A stretch of DNA of 64,000 nt from Algisphaera sp039180025. GTDB taxonomy: Bacteria > Planctomycetota > Phycisphaerae > Phycisphaerales > Phycisphaeraceae. The position numbers and the translations under genes were made by a program. Shown here piece by piece: positions 50,629 through 61,679 of the stretch. The stretch covers positions 6,396 to 70,395 of the forward strand of contig JBCDDZ010000015.1 in NCBI GenBank assembly GCA_039180025.1, read 5' to 3'. The notes beneath the pieces were generated by a model. It did not search any database. It was not told where the DNA came from and saw only the letters and a list, made by a program, of their open reading frames with translations. How positions within the stretch are numbered: the stretch's first letter is position 1; each line of letters opens with the position of its first letter.

Positions 50629-53388
50629 ATGGCTAAACGAAAAACCCAGAAGCAAAAAGCGTTAGACGAACGGTATGCCGTGTGGCGACAGATCGGCTTG
50701 GCCGTGGGGGTCTGTCTCTGGGTTTTGGTGGTCGTGTCGCTGCTGAGCTATCACCGGGCTGATGCTCCGTCCTACGCCGTGGGCGTGACCAACACCGACA
50801 CCGCCAACTGGATCGGACCGCTGGGGGCCGCGATCGCGCACAAAGCCTACCTGGTGATCGGCCCGGGCGTCTGGATCGCGGTGCTGGGCGTCGGGGCTTG
50901 GCTGGGTCTGACGCTTAGTAAACGGCCGGTCAACCAATGGCTCATCCGCGCCGCGGGGCTGGCGGTGATGACGGCCACCACTTCCGGGTTGGTGGCCGTC
51001 GCGACGTCGCGCTTCGTCGCCGGCTACGACGGCCGACCCGAGGGCCCTGGCGGTTTGCTGGGCGTCTTCATCCACGAAGAATTTGTCAGCCGTTTCGCGC
51101 CCGCGGGCAGCCTGCTGATCCTCGGTGTCGCGTTTTGGATCGGGGCGCTGCTGGCCGTAGATCAGCTTGTTTTAGCGATCCCCCGCGTGCTGGCCGAGGG
51201 CGTGATGCGGATCACCAACGTGAGCCGCGACCGCTGGCCCCGGCTCCGGTCGCTCTTGCCCGGAGTCGATCTGTCTCGGATCAAGCGTCCCCGCCTGGCG
51301 GGCTTTGGATTCCTGGGCAGCGGGGTCGCGCAACGCGAGAACGATCTGGACGGCGGCACGATCGAACTGCCTGCCCGTTCCAAGCGTAAACGCCGCCGCG
51401 AGCAGGAAGTAGAAGACGATCCGGACGCCATCCACGAAGATGCCGGGGGCCTCGGCGGCACGCAGCCGATTGCGCCGATCGACGACGAAGACGTCTACCA
51501 AGCGGACGACGACGAAGAGCTGGAAGACGAGGACGCCACCGGCGACGCGCCGTCCGCCTATATCAACTCCAAAAAGAAATTCGACCCCGAGGCGCTGCGG
51601 GCCAAGATGTCGCAGATGCCGATCAACTTCGCCAAGAAGCAGGAGACCCACGAAGCGCCCATCCGCGAGATGGACCTCTCCGGCTACCAGTTCCCCGAGA
51701 TCGACCTGCTCGAAGACCCCGAAAAAGGTTTTAGCAGTGAACTTAAAGAGATCATCCATGAACAGGGCAAAGAACTTCAGGCCGCGCTGCTCGAATACAA
51801 GATCCGGGGCGAGATCGTCAATATCGACTCTGGGCCGGTCATCACGCTGTTCGAGGTCCGCCTCGCCCCGGGAACCAAAGTCAGCCGCATCACGGCCGTG
51901 GACTCCGACCTGGCCCGGGCGCTCAAGGCCCCGAACATCCGCGTCGTGCCGAACATGGCCGGCAAAAACACGATCGGCATCGAGGTGCCGAACCTCAAGA
52001 AAGAACGCGTCCGCCTCAAGGAGCTGATGTCCGTCGACCGCGAAAAAGTCGCCAAGATGAAGCTGCCGATGTTCCTGGGCAAGGACGCATCGGGCAACCC
52101 GCTGGTCCAGGACCTCAACGCGATGCCCCACATGCTCATCGCCGGCACCACCGGCTCGGGCAAGTCGGTCTGCATGAACTCCATCATCATGTCGTTCCTC
52201 TTCACGAAACGGCCCGACGAGCTCAAGCTCGTCCTGGTCGACCCGAAGATGGTCGAGATGTCGATGTTCAAATCCATCCCGCACCTGATGTGCCCGGTCG
52301 TCACCGAGATGAACAAGGCGGCCCAGATCCTCGAGTGGGCCGTCACCAAGATGGACGAGCGGTACGAATTACTCGCCGAGGTCGGCGTCCGTGACATCGC
52401 CAGCTACAACGACCTGGGCTGGGACGAGATCAAAGACCGGCTCGAAGTCGAGTCGGACCAGGAAGCCGCCCGCATCCCCAAAAAGCTCCCCTATCTGGTC
52501 TTCGTTATCGACGAATTGGCCGACCTGATGATGACCAACAAAGAGGTCGAAGGGTCGATCGTTCGGATCGCCCAGAAGGCCCGCGCGGTGGGTATCCACC
52601 TGATCCTCGCGACCCAGCGGCCCCAAGCCAACGTCGTTACCGGGCTCATCAAATCCAACATGCCCAGCCGCGTCTGTATGAAAGTGGCTTCGGGGATGGA
52701 CTCCCGGATCGTGCTGGACTCCAAAGGCGGCGAATTGCTGTTAGGGCACGGCGATATGCTCTTCCTGTCGCCGCGATCCTCCGACCTGGTCCGCGCCCAG
52801 GGAACGCTTGTCGACGACAGCGAGATCCGCAAGTCGGTCAAGTTCCTCAAGACGGTCAGCCAACAGTCGTTCGAACCGCAGCTCGTGCAGATCAAGAACG
52901 GCGGCGAAGGCGACGGCGAACTCGACCAAGACCGCGATCCGCTGTTCAACGACGCGGTGCTCGTGGTCCTGGAGACCGGCCGCGGCTCGGTATCGCTTCT
53001 GCAACGCCGACTCACGATCGGCTACTCCCGCGCCTCCCGGATGATCGAACAGATGGAGGCCGCCAATATCCTGGGCCACCACAAAACCGCGCAGGCCCGC
53101 GAGGTGCTAATCAGCCCCGAAGAATGGGAGGCGATGAAAGAAATGGCCGAGCAAGACGTCGCGGATCCCGCCGACGAGAACTTCGAGGAAAGCACCACGG
53201 AAGAACGCGAAAGCGATCCGGAGGCCGTCGCGTACGAGGAAGACGCTGCTGCCTCAGAAGACGGAGAAGCCCTCGAGGAAGAAGAGCAAGCGGAAACGCC
53301 CGACGCCGAGATGGAATATGAGGCGTCCGAAGAAGACGCCGAAGAATGGGAAGAGGTCGACGAAGAGGATGCCGACCGCGCTGCCTGA
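50629..53388 (+). CDS. ftsK: DNA translocase FtsK/SpoIIIE
   Basis: Septum-anchored motor that clears chromosomal DNA during division. The 919 residues have about four N-terminal membrane helices (near 22-45, 70-95, 105-128, 150-172), an acidic linker, the motor domain with Walker A GTTGSGKS (506-513), Walker B VFVIDELADLMM, LILATQRPQANVVTGLI and the C-terminal winged-helix gamma domain (GRGSVSLLQRRLTIGYSRAS) that reads polarity sequences. After the gamma domain, a tail of roughly 80 residues almost wholly Asp, Glu, Ala and Ser is unusual; most FtsK proteins end near the gamma domain. It is preceded by about 170 bases without a gene. Confidence 0.95.
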   Translation: MAKRKTQKQKALDERYAVWRQIGLAVGVCLWVLVVVSLLSYHRADAPSYAVGVTNTDTANWIGPLGAAIAHKAYLVIGPGVWIAVLGVGAWLGLTLSKRPVNQWLIRAAGLAVMTATTSGLVAVATSRFVAGYDGRPEGPGGLLGVFIHEEFVSRFAPAGSLLILGVAFWIGALLAVDQLVLAIPRVLAEGVMRITNVSRDRWPRLRSLLPGVDLSRIKRPRLAGFGFLGSGVAQRENDLDGGTIELPARSKRKRRREQEVEDDPDAIHEDAGGLGGTQPIAPIDDEDVYQADDDEELEDEDATGDAPSAYINSKKKFDPEALRAKMSQMPINFAKKQETHEAPIREMDLSGYQFPEIDLLEDPEKGFSSELKEIIHEQGKELQAALLEYKIRGEIVNIDSGPVITLFEVRLAPGTKVSRITAVDSDLARALKAPNIRVVPNMAGKNTIGIEVPNLKKERVRLKELMSVDREKVAKMKLPMFLGKDASGNPLVQDLNAMPHMLIAGTTGSGKSVCMNSIIMSFLFTKRPDELKLVLVDPKMVEMSMFKSIPHLMCPVVTEMNKAAQILEWAVTKMDERYELLAEVGVRDIASYNDLGWDEIKDRLEVESDQEAARIPKKLPYLVFVIDELADLMMTNKEVEGSIVRIAQKARAVGIHLILATQRPQANVVTGLIKSNMPSRVCMKVASGMDSRIVLDSKGGELLLGHGDMLFLSPRSSDLVRAQGTLVDDSEIRKSVKFLKTVSQQSFEPQLVQIKNGGEGDGELDQDRDPLFNDAVLVVLETGRGSVSLLQRRLTIGYSRASRMIEQMEAANILGHHKTAQAREVLISPEEWEAMKEMAEQDVADPADENFEESTTEERESDPEAVAYEEDAAASEDGEALEEEEQAETPDAEMEYEASEEDAEEWEEVDEEDADRAA

Positions 53389-53517
53389 TCGGTTGACAAC
53401 GCTGCTGAGATGAAGAAATATAACGGCGGGGAGCGAAGCCCGCGGGGAAAACACCTCGTTATTTAACCCCGCCTCAAGCCACTGATTTCCTCCATCCCTT
53501 TTTGCCGAGGTCTATCC

Positions 53518-54117
53518 ATGCCCCATCCATTTAAACTCACCGCTCTGGTCGCCGCGCTTGTTTTCGGGAGCTGGGGCTGTTCGTCCTCCAACAACGGCAG
53601 CAGCGGGTCTTCCGCTTCCCCGTCCTCCGAAACCGACCCGGACAAAAGAAGAGTACAAGACGCTCGCGCGGCCTGGCCTGAATATACCGGCGACAGCGAC
53701 GAGACGATCGATCTGGCGTCCTACAACACCGTCACGTTGATCCCGTTCACGAATCTGACCGACAATTCAGAAGAAGATGACGCGGGCAGCGAATTCGTCG
53801 AAGAAATCCAGGAAACCCTCGAAGACCGGTACGAAGGGAAATTCACCCAGGTCCGTGTGGCCGAGGCTCCCTTGGGTGAGACGGACGAAGTCGTAGTCCG
53901 CGGGCAGGTCTACGACTTCAGCAGCGGCAGCGGGTGGAACCCCTGGACCGGCCGGAACAAAGCCAAGTTCAAGGCCGAGTTCGTTCTCGAAAACGGTGCT
54001 TCCGGCGAGCTGCTCAAATCCGGCCGCATCCGCGAGTCCGGCTACGGCGATAACGATGAACAACTCGAAGATGCCGGCCGCGACCTGGCCAAGATGATCG
54101 CCCGCAGTAAAAGCTAG
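53518..54117 (+). CDS. Small lipoprotein, DUF4410-like
   Basis: A 199-residue predicted lipoprotein with signal peptide MPHPFKLTALVAALVFGSWG and lipobox Cys21, a Ser/Asn-rich linker and a domain whose pattern (YNTVTLIPFTNLTDNSEEDD, VVRGQVYDFSSGSGW, KFKAEFVLENGASGELLKSG) resembles DUF4410-type outer-membrane lipoproteins. The function is not known. TTGACA lies about 125 bases upstream with TATAAC 20 bases further, a poorly spaced promoter candidate. Confidence 0.75.
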   Translation: MPHPFKLTALVAALVFGSWGCSSSNNGSSGSSASPSSETDPDKRRVQDARAAWPEYTGDSDETIDLASYNTVTLIPFTNLTDNSEEDDAGSEFVEEIQETLEDRYEGKFTQVRVAEAPLGETDEVVVRGQVYDFSSGSGWNPWTGRNKAKFKAEFVLENGASGELLKSGRIRESGYGDNDEQLEDAGRDLAKMIARSKS

Positions 54118-54305
54118 CGCATCCCCACTCCGGGTGTAGCGTTTACCACAGCCAAGCCCACACATAATCTTCGATCATCTCTAAGCTTCAGTTCAGCAGG
54201 GCGCTATAGATGTAGTAGATGTGCGCTAAGCAAGCCGCCGCGCGTGACCGCAAGGTTTGGTAAGTGGTACTGCGTTCGGCTCGTACAGCGACTTACCCCG
54301 TGGTG
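54118..54305. other. Convergent intergenic region, no clear feature
   Basis: About 190 bases between the DUF4410-like gene and the class II aldolase. No tRNA, terminator with T-tract or repeat is convincing. Confidence 0.5.
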
Positions 54306-55091
54306 CTATTCCAAACCGCGGTCCGTCGCCTTCGATTGGCTGAGGACCTGTTGGCGGTAGTGTTCGTCGTCGCGCCCGGCGATACGGTTGACATTGGACG
54401 TGGTCATAAAGACCGGGCTGCCGACGGCAAAACTCCCGAGCAGGATGCGGGCGGCTTTGACCGCCATGTGGGTGATCTGGGCGACCTGGTTGGCGGTTTT
54501 ACCCAGCGCGATAAAACCGTGGTTCTTGAGGTAGATGGTTTTCGGGGCCTCGCCGTACTCGTCGAGGTAAGCACGGGCGGACTCCAAGACCGCCGCGGCG
54601 AGCGGCAGGCCCGGATCCACGTAAGGGACCAACGCCGCCGACGGCCCGCAGACCACGACATGGTCCGGGAAAAGACGCGGGGTCAGAGCCGTCTCGAATC
54701 GGTCCGAACAGGCGAGGCTGTTGATAGCCGAGGGGTGGGTGTGGCCAACGAAGTGGATGCCGTCGAGTCCGAGTAGCGCGGCATGCATGACGGTTTCTAC
54801 CGAAGGACGTAGGCCCGGCGGGCCGTGAGAAACCGCCGCCAGGAGCATATCTTTGATCTGGACATCGGAAAGCGGCGGCCCGTCCATCATGTCGCGGCAG
54901 GCGTCGAAGCGGACTTCGACGACCTGATCGGGGCGCAAGGTCCGCAGTTCGGAGCCGCTGGCCTTGACCAGAAACGTCTCACCGTCGAGCCGGGCGGAGG
55001 TATTCCCCTCGCCGAGGATCGCGAAGTCGTACTCGGGCCTGCCGAGTTCGTGCGAGAGCTCGAGGAGTTGATCAGAGATGCCGGCACTCAT
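54306..55091 (-). CDS. Class II aldolase/adducin family protein (fuculose-phosphate aldolase-like)
   Basis: A 261-residue zinc aldolase-fold protein. Motifs: GEGNTSARL (substrate phosphate region), KASGSEL, PSVETVMHAALL with the catalytic Glu, zinc ligands His-x-His in VGHTHPSAINSLACS, and LKNHGFIALG. It probably cleaves a ketose 1-phosphate to dihydroxyacetone phosphate and an aldehyde, and, given the neighbour, L-fuculose 1-phosphate to lactaldehyde. The start overlaps the stop of the fucose isomerase gene (ATGA), so translation is coupled. An ATG three codons upstream is less likely. No kinase gene for fuculose is adjacent. Confidence 0.85.
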   Translation of the reverse strand: MSAGISDQLLELSHELGRPEYDFAILGEGNTSARLDGETFLVKASGSELRTLRPDQVVEVRFDACRDMMDGPPLSDVQIKDMLLAAVSHGPPGLRPSVETVMHAALLGLDGIHFVGHTHPSAINSLACSDRFETALTPRLFPDHVVVCGPSAALVPYVDPGLPLAAAVLESARAYLDEYGEAPKTIYLKNHGFIALGKTANQVAQITHMAVKAARILLGSFAVGSPVFMTTSNVNRIAGRDDEHYRQQVLSQSKATDRGLE

Positions 55092-56752
55092 GAGGACCAC
55101 TTCGTCCCGTCTTTCTTCGTGCCGCAGAGCGCTACGTCCAGGCCCATTGCCTTAGCCATCGCGGCTTTGGTGAGCAGGGCCTGGTCGGCGGCTTCGGGAG
55201 AATCGGCGTACGCACACTGGATGTGGTTCGCCTGGTGCCGAGCCATCATCTGCTCGCGGTCGATGCCGTAGGTCACGGCGTGCATGATGGGCCACTGCGG
55301 CGTGGTTTCCCGCCAGCGGCGCTCGGTTTCTTTGGCGGGGAGCTTGACGACGCCCGCGCGGCCCAGGTCCATCTTCAGCTTGCCGCCCGCCGCGGAGGCG
55401 TCGAGGTAGATCCGGGACCAGATGATTTCGCCGGGCCTGGCGATCCCCCGCAGGGTCGAACCGCCGTTGGGGAAATACATGGCCGGCTGCCGCAAGCCGT
55501 CGCTGCCGCGCCAGCCTCCGATGTGGTGCGCGGGCGGGGCGCTGCCGGAAATCAGGAAGACCCAGACGTAATCGTCGACCGTGCCGGAACGGTCCACATC
55601 GCCCCAGCGCAGGTCGTGGAGGGTATTCTCCACGGGCTGCCCGAGGGACTGGTGGACGCGCTGGGTCATCAGCCCGTCGAGCCCGGCGCACTCATCGACT
55701 TCATTGAAGTGGGGCAGGGGCTGGCCCTTGTACAGCACCCGTTTGCCGTCGCGCGACTTGACCGGCGGGCGGACCGAGTTGTTCAGCGTCCCCTCGACCA
55801 GGTCACTCGCGGGCGCCAAGTCTTTGAGCCCCTGCTGGTACTGGATCCCGATGCAGTCGCAGCCGAAATCGTCCGCGATACGCAGGGCCGCGATATACAT
55901 CCGGCACTGGTCGAGCACCTGGTCTTTGGTCAGGTCTTTTTTGTGTTTGGCCCCCTTCGGGATGTCGAAGGTAAAACCTTTTTTGAGGTACCACTGATAG
56001 ACCGCTTTGGCTTCGCTGTTTTTGACCTGCGTCATCTCATAGTACAACGCGGATTGAGAGAGCCTTTCTTTGAATACGCCGGTCGGATTGAGCAGGTGGT
56101 CCGGGATAATCGCGTTGAACATGCCCATGCAGCCTTCATCGAAGACGCCCATGATGGCTTTGCGTTTCGATAACTCGGCAGCCAGTTCTTCGCCGGTCTT
56201 CTGGGCGTCTGCGGGGACACTCAGTTTGCCCAGCGAAGTGACGTGATTGATCCTGTGGGTGCATTTCCCGGTCGTGAGCCATTTTTTTAGCCGGGAAAGA
56301 AAATAATCGTCGGTGAAGTCATCGGACCAGAGCGTCGAATATTTTACGCCGGCTTTGGTTAGCGAGCCGTTGAGGTTGAGCATACCCACCAGCCCCGGCC
56401 ACGTGCCGGACCAATTGGCCACGGTCAGGATGGGGCCCCGGTGAGTCAGCAAGCCGTGGAGGATGTGGTGGGAGTATTGCCAGACCGACTCGGCGACAAT
56501 CAGCGGGGTGTCGGGATCAAGCTCCGCGAAAACCTCCATCCCTTCTTTCTGCGATTGGATGAAGCCATGTTTTTGCTTAGGTTTATACGGATGTGCTCGG
56601 TCAAGGGTATGGCCGAAAGATGCGACGGCCTCGGTAAGCGCGGCCTCCATCTGTTCCTGGGCTTTCCAACAGGCGCGGTTGGCCGAGAGCCGGAGGTCGC
56701 CGTTGGCGATGAGGGCGACGGTTTTTGAATCAGAAGTGCTAGAACGGGCCAT
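55088..56752 (-). CDS. L-fucose isomerase family protein
   Basis: A 554-residue protein resembling the L-fucose/D-arabinose isomerase family, which interconverts aldose and ketose with a manganese ion. Seen: TVALIANGDLRLSANRACW at the start; VANWSGTWPGLVGMLNLNGS; VFDEGCMGMFNAIIPDHLLN with a probable catalytic Glu; DFGCDCIGIQYQQGLKDLAP; and C-terminal HHIGGWRGSDGLRQ plus a His in TYGIDREQMMARHQANHIQC. Length is close to the family's 580-590. It forms a two-gene operon with the class II aldolase. Substrate could be fucose or another deoxy sugar. Confidence 0.82.
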   Translation of the reverse strand: MARSSTSDSKTVALIANGDLRLSANRACWKAQEQMEAALTEAVASFGHTLDRAHPYKPKQKHGFIQSQKEGMEVFAELDPDTPLIVAESVWQYSHHILHGLLTHRGPILTVANWSGTWPGLVGMLNLNGSLTKAGVKYSTLWSDDFTDDYFLSRLKKWLTTGKCTHRINHVTSLGKLSVPADAQKTGEELAAELSKRKAIMGVFDEGCMGMFNAIIPDHLLNPTGVFKERLSQSALYYEMTQVKNSEAKAVYQWYLKKGFTFDIPKGAKHKKDLTKDQVLDQCRMYIAALRIADDFGCDCIGIQYQQGLKDLAPASDLVEGTLNNSVRPPVKSRDGKRVLYKGQPLPHFNEVDECAGLDGLMTQRVHQSLGQPVENTLHDLRWGDVDRSGTVDDYVWVFLISGSAPPAHHIGGWRGSDGLRQPAMYFPNGGSTLRGIARPGEIIWSRIYLDASAAGGKLKMDLGRAGVVKLPAKETERRWRETTPQWPIMHAVTYGIDREQMMARHQANHIQCAYADSPEAADQALLTKAAMAKAMGLDVALCGTKKDGTKWSS

Positions 56753-56939
56753 GAGAGATACTCCGAGAATGATCGAAATTGGCTATCGGTAGAAGGTAGT
56801 GGACGTCCGCGAATATGCAAACGAGGGGCGGCGCCCGTAAGGAAAAGGCAAAGCAAAACCCGCCGGGCAAAGCCGCCCTGAACCGCACCCGCGGCCAGAA
56901 CCGCGTCTGTGCCGCCCGATCGAGCAAACGCTGGTGCCG

Positions 56940-57926
56940 TCAAAGCGCATTGGCGCATTGTACTTCGGTACCGATCTCGGTCAGGTTCTGCAGCGTGACC
57001 TGCGCAATCTCTTCGAGCGCCTCGTGGGTGAAGAAGGCCTGGTGCCCGGTGACCAAGACGTTAGGGAAAGTGAGTAGCCGAGCGAATTCGTCGTCGCGGA
57101 GGATATCTGCCGATCGGTCTTCGAAGAACAACTTGTCTTCCTCTTCATATACATCGAGCCCGAGATGGCCGATCTTGCCGGTTTTTAAGCCGTCGATGGC
57201 GGCGGCGGTATCGACCAGCGCTCCGCGGCTGGTGTTGATAATCATCACCCCGTCGCGCATCGTGGCGATCCGCTGGGCGTTGATCAGGTGATAGGTTTCG
57301 GACAGCAGCGGGCAATGAAGCGTCACGATCTGTGCCTCGGCGAACAGCGTCTCGAGCGAAACGTATTCGACCCCCGCCTCCTGAAGTTCTTCCCGCTCGT
57401 GTTTGTCAAAGGCGAGCACGCGGCAGCCGAACCCCAACAAGATGCGGGCCGCGGCGGCACCGATCTTCCCCGTGCCGATCACGCCGACGACCTTGCCCCG
57501 CATCTCGAAACCCATCAGGCCTTCGAGCGCAAAATTTTGCTCCCGGACCCGAGCGTACGCGCGGTGGGTCCGGCGGTTAAGCCCCATCATGAGGGCAATC
57601 GCGTGCTCCGCCACGCCGTGCGGCGAATACGCCGGGACGCGACAAACCTTCATGCCGTGCTGTTTGGCCGTGTCGATATCGACATGGTTAAACCCGGCGG
57701 AGCGCAGGGCCAGGGTTTTGATGCCAACGCCGGCGAGGCGATCCACCACGCCCTTCGATCCGTCATCGTTCACAAAAAGACACACCGCGTCGTGGCCCGC
57801 CGCGATCGGCGCGGTGTCGATATCCAGACGCGGGGCGAGGTAGTTGAGTTCGTGGCCATGGTACTCGTTGGCCGCGTCGAAAACCCGCCGTTCGTAAGGC
57901 TTGGTGTTATAAAAAGCAACTTTCAT
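56940..57926 (-). CDS. D-2-hydroxyacid dehydrogenase (D-lactate dehydrogenase-like)
   Basis: NAD-dependent oxidoreductase of 328 residues close to LdhA. Nucleotide fold VVGVIGTGKIGAAAARIL (near 147-164), catalytic Arg in INTSRGALVD (near 233), Glu in LDVYEEED (near 262) and His in VTGHQAFFTHEA (near 295) are all present. The N-terminal MKVAFYNTKPYERRVFDAAN and LRSAGFNHVDI are typical of D-lactate dehydrogenase. It may ferment pyruvate or oxidise lactate from lactaldehyde released by the downstream aldolase operon; that link is inferred. About 190 bases separate it from the isomerase. Confidence 0.9.
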   Translation of the reverse strand: MKVAFYNTKPYERRVFDAANEYHGHELNYLAPRLDIDTAPIAAGHDAVCLFVNDDGSKGVVDRLAGVGIKTLALRSAGFNHVDIDTAKQHGMKVCRVPAYSPHGVAEHAIALMMGLNRRTHRAYARVREQNFALEGLMGFEMRGKVVGVIGTGKIGAAAARILLGFGCRVLAFDKHEREELQEAGVEYVSLETLFAEAQIVTLHCPLLSETYHLINAQRIATMRDGVMIINTSRGALVDTAAAIDGLKTGKIGHLGLDVYEEEDKLFFEDRSADILRDDEFARLLTFPNVLVTGHQAFFTHEALEEIAQVTLQNLTEIGTEVQCANAL

Positions 57927-57950
57927 GCGACGAGTATAGAGCCGCAGCGA

Positions 57951-59669
<1,719 letters not shown>

Positions 59670-59725
59670 GCAAGAGATTTTAACGCAAGGGGTCGGATAG
59701 CGACGGGCGGTACCGCGGCGGCCTG

Positions 59726-60976
59726 CTACCCGTCAGCGGGTTTAGCCCATGACAGCGGGGTCCGCATCAAAGTTTCGTAAAACGTTGTGCCGCGTTTGAT
59801 CTCCTCCACCGCAACCCATTCGTCCCGGGTATGGGCGGGGTGGGGAGCGCCGGGACCGATCACAACGCTGGGTATCCCCGCGGAATGAAGTACCGCGGCG
59901 TGGGTGGCAAACGGCGCTCCCAAGGCGAGCGTCGGGAGATTCTGCCCGGCGAGAAGCGTTTGGAGATGAGCGGTCAGTTGCGGGTTGTACGCGGTGGTCA
60001 GCGGCGGATGATCGACTTGGGCCGAAAAAGTGGTTGTCAGCAAAGCGTCGGTTTCGGCCAAAGCATCCAGGTGGCTTTGAAAGTCACGGGTCACGTCGGC
60101 GTGGTCTTCGCCGGGGGCGGTGCGGCGGTCGAGCGTGATGGTGCAGGTATCGGGGACGATGTTGGGGGCCGCGCCGCCCCGGATGAGGTTGATCGAGCAG
60201 GTGGCCTGGCCGGTAAGCGGATGTTCCGCCGTGAGAGATGGGATGTAGTGGTTTTCGAGGTGCTGGATCACCCGCGTCATGGCGGTAATGGCGGACCGGC
60301 CGTCGTGAGGAGTCGACGAATGGCAAGCCTGGCCGTGGGTGGTCACAGTCCAGCGGACACAGCCCTGGTGGGCGATCACGGGACGCAGTTCGGTCGGCTC
60401 ACCGACGATCGCCGCGGCCGGGGCGAAGCCCAAAGCGGGGAGGTCGCGCTTTACAAACGAGGCGATGCCCCGCATCGAGACTTCCTCATCGACACTGAAC
60501 AGCAGCGCGATGCGGTTGGCACGATTGCTCGCTGCGGCAAAGCCGCGTAACGCCCAGAGCATGGCGGCACCGGTGCCCTTGGTGTCGCATGTCCCACGCC
60601 CCCAAACCCGACCATCGCGCAGTTCTGCGGCGAACGGCTCGATGCTCATGTTTTCGATGGACACGGTATCGAGGTGGCTATCGAAAAGCAGCCACGGCCG
60701 GTAATGACGCTCGTCGGCCTCGTTGCCTTCGTCGCCGTGAGGCTGTGGGTCCGGGACAACCTCGGAGGTCACGAGCAACTGGTCGGCAAGCCCCGCCACC
60801 GGGAGCCGCCGAGTCGGCAGGCCCCACGCGCGGCAGACCCTTTCCAGATAGTCAACCAACCGAGCCTCGCCGTCCCTCCCCGGGTCGCCAGGCGACAGCA
60901 GCGCCGGGTTGACCGAGCCGATACGGACCATCGCCTGGAGCAGTTCGGTTGCGGTTCGCGGCTGGGGGTGTGTCAT
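59726..60976 (-). CDS. M20-family peptidase/deacylase (ArgE/DapE type)
   Basis: Zinc hydrolase of 416 residues from the ATG giving MTHPQPRTATELLQAMVRIG. Metal and catalytic motifs: LLFDSHLDTVSI (first His and Asp), GRGTCDTKGTGAAML (bridging Asp), LLFSVDEEVSMRG (Glu pair) and a late His in APFATHAAVLHSAG. The dimerisation lid lies near 185-290 with VRWTVTTHGQACHSSTPHDG. Similar to acetylornithine deacetylase and succinyl-diaminopimelate desuccinylase; the substrate cannot be distinguished. It diverges from the kinase gene with only 18 bases between start codons. Confidence 0.87.
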   Translation of the reverse strand: MTHPQPRTATELLQAMVRIGSVNPALLSPGDPGRDGEARLVDYLERVCRAWGLPTRRLPVAGLADQLLVTSEVVPDPQPHGDEGNEADERHYRPWLLFDSHLDTVSIENMSIEPFAAELRDGRVWGRGTCDTKGTGAAMLWALRGFAAASNRANRIALLFSVDEEVSMRGIASFVKRDLPALGFAPAAAIVGEPTELRPVIAHQGCVRWTVTTHGQACHSSTPHDGRSAITAMTRVIQHLENHYIPSLTAEHPLTGQATCSINLIRGGAAPNIVPDTCTITLDRRTAPGEDHADVTRDFQSHLDALAETDALLTTTFSAQVDHPPLTTAYNPQLTAHLQTLLAGQNLPTLALGAPFATHAAVLHSAGIPSVVIGPGAPHPAHTRDEWVAVEEIKRGTTFYETLMRTPLSWAKPADG

Positions 60977-60994
60977 GGCTTTAGGATACCCCCG

Positions 60995-61660
60995 GTGACC
61001 GTTCCCCCCCCACTGCCCCTGACCGAGCACACGATCAGACAACTCAGCCGCGAGTTGGTCGCCGCCGCCCGCGCCGCCGCGCCTGGGCGTCGCTGGGTTG
61101 TCGGGATAGCGGGCATCGCCGGGTCGGGCAAGAGTACGCTGGCCAAAAGATTATTGGATGAAGCCAACCTTGTTACGCCGGGCATCGCCGTGGTGATCGC
61201 TCTGGACGGCTTCCATCTGCGCAACCGCGAGATCGCCCGGAGAGGTTGGCAGACACGCAAAGGGGCCGCGTTCACCTACGACGTGGGCGCGTACGCCGAA
61301 ACCTTGAACCGCTACAGCCGAAAAGACCATACGGGTCCGTTCCCCGTGTATTGCCGCGTGGTCCACGACCCCGTACCGTCGGAGCAGGAGGTGACCGCCC
61401 GGACCCGGCTGATCATCACCGAAGGGCAATACCTGCTGTCTGCGGCGAAGCAATGGTCGCCGGTGGCGGCGGCTCTGGACGAGACCTGGTGGCTGGACAC
61501 ACCGCTCCAACAAGCGGAGCAGTGGTTACTGAAACGAGACCTTTCCGTAGGCCGCAGCGTACAAGAAGCAAGAAATAAGTATCGACTCAACGACCGAATC
61601 AATACCGCTTTCGTGCTTTCAGACCGTCTGGACCCGGAACGGGTCGTCGGTTGGCCGTGA
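60995..61660 (+). CDS. P-loop nucleoside/nucleotide kinase family protein (YggC-like)
   Basis: A 221-residue kinase of the phosphoribulokinase/uridine kinase fold, starting at GTG (MTVPPPLPLTEHTIRQLSRE). Walker A is GIAGSGKSTLA (near 37-47); VVIALDGFHLRNREIARRG has the catalytic Asp; TYDVGAYAETL and LIITEGQYLL follow as in the YggC/FrcK-like group, and RLNDRINTAFVLSDR closes the lid. Substrate unknown; related proteins are annotated as sugar or pantothenate kinases. The upstream region is also open in this frame but is antisense to the M20 gene and non-conserved. It converges with the metallo-beta-lactamase-fold gene. Confidence 0.83.
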   Translation: MTVPPPLPLTEHTIRQLSRELVAAARAAAPGRRWVVGIAGIAGSGKSTLAKRLLDEANLVTPGIAVVIALDGFHLRNREIARRGWQTRKGAAFTYDVGAYAETLNRYSRKDHTGPFPVYCRVVHDPVPSEQEVTARTRLIITEGQYLLSAAKQWSPVAAALDETWWLDTPLQQAEQWLLKRDLSVGRSVQEARNKYRLNDRINTAFVLSDRLDPERVVGWP

Positions 61661-61679
61661 GAGAAGGTCTTGGCTTTGG

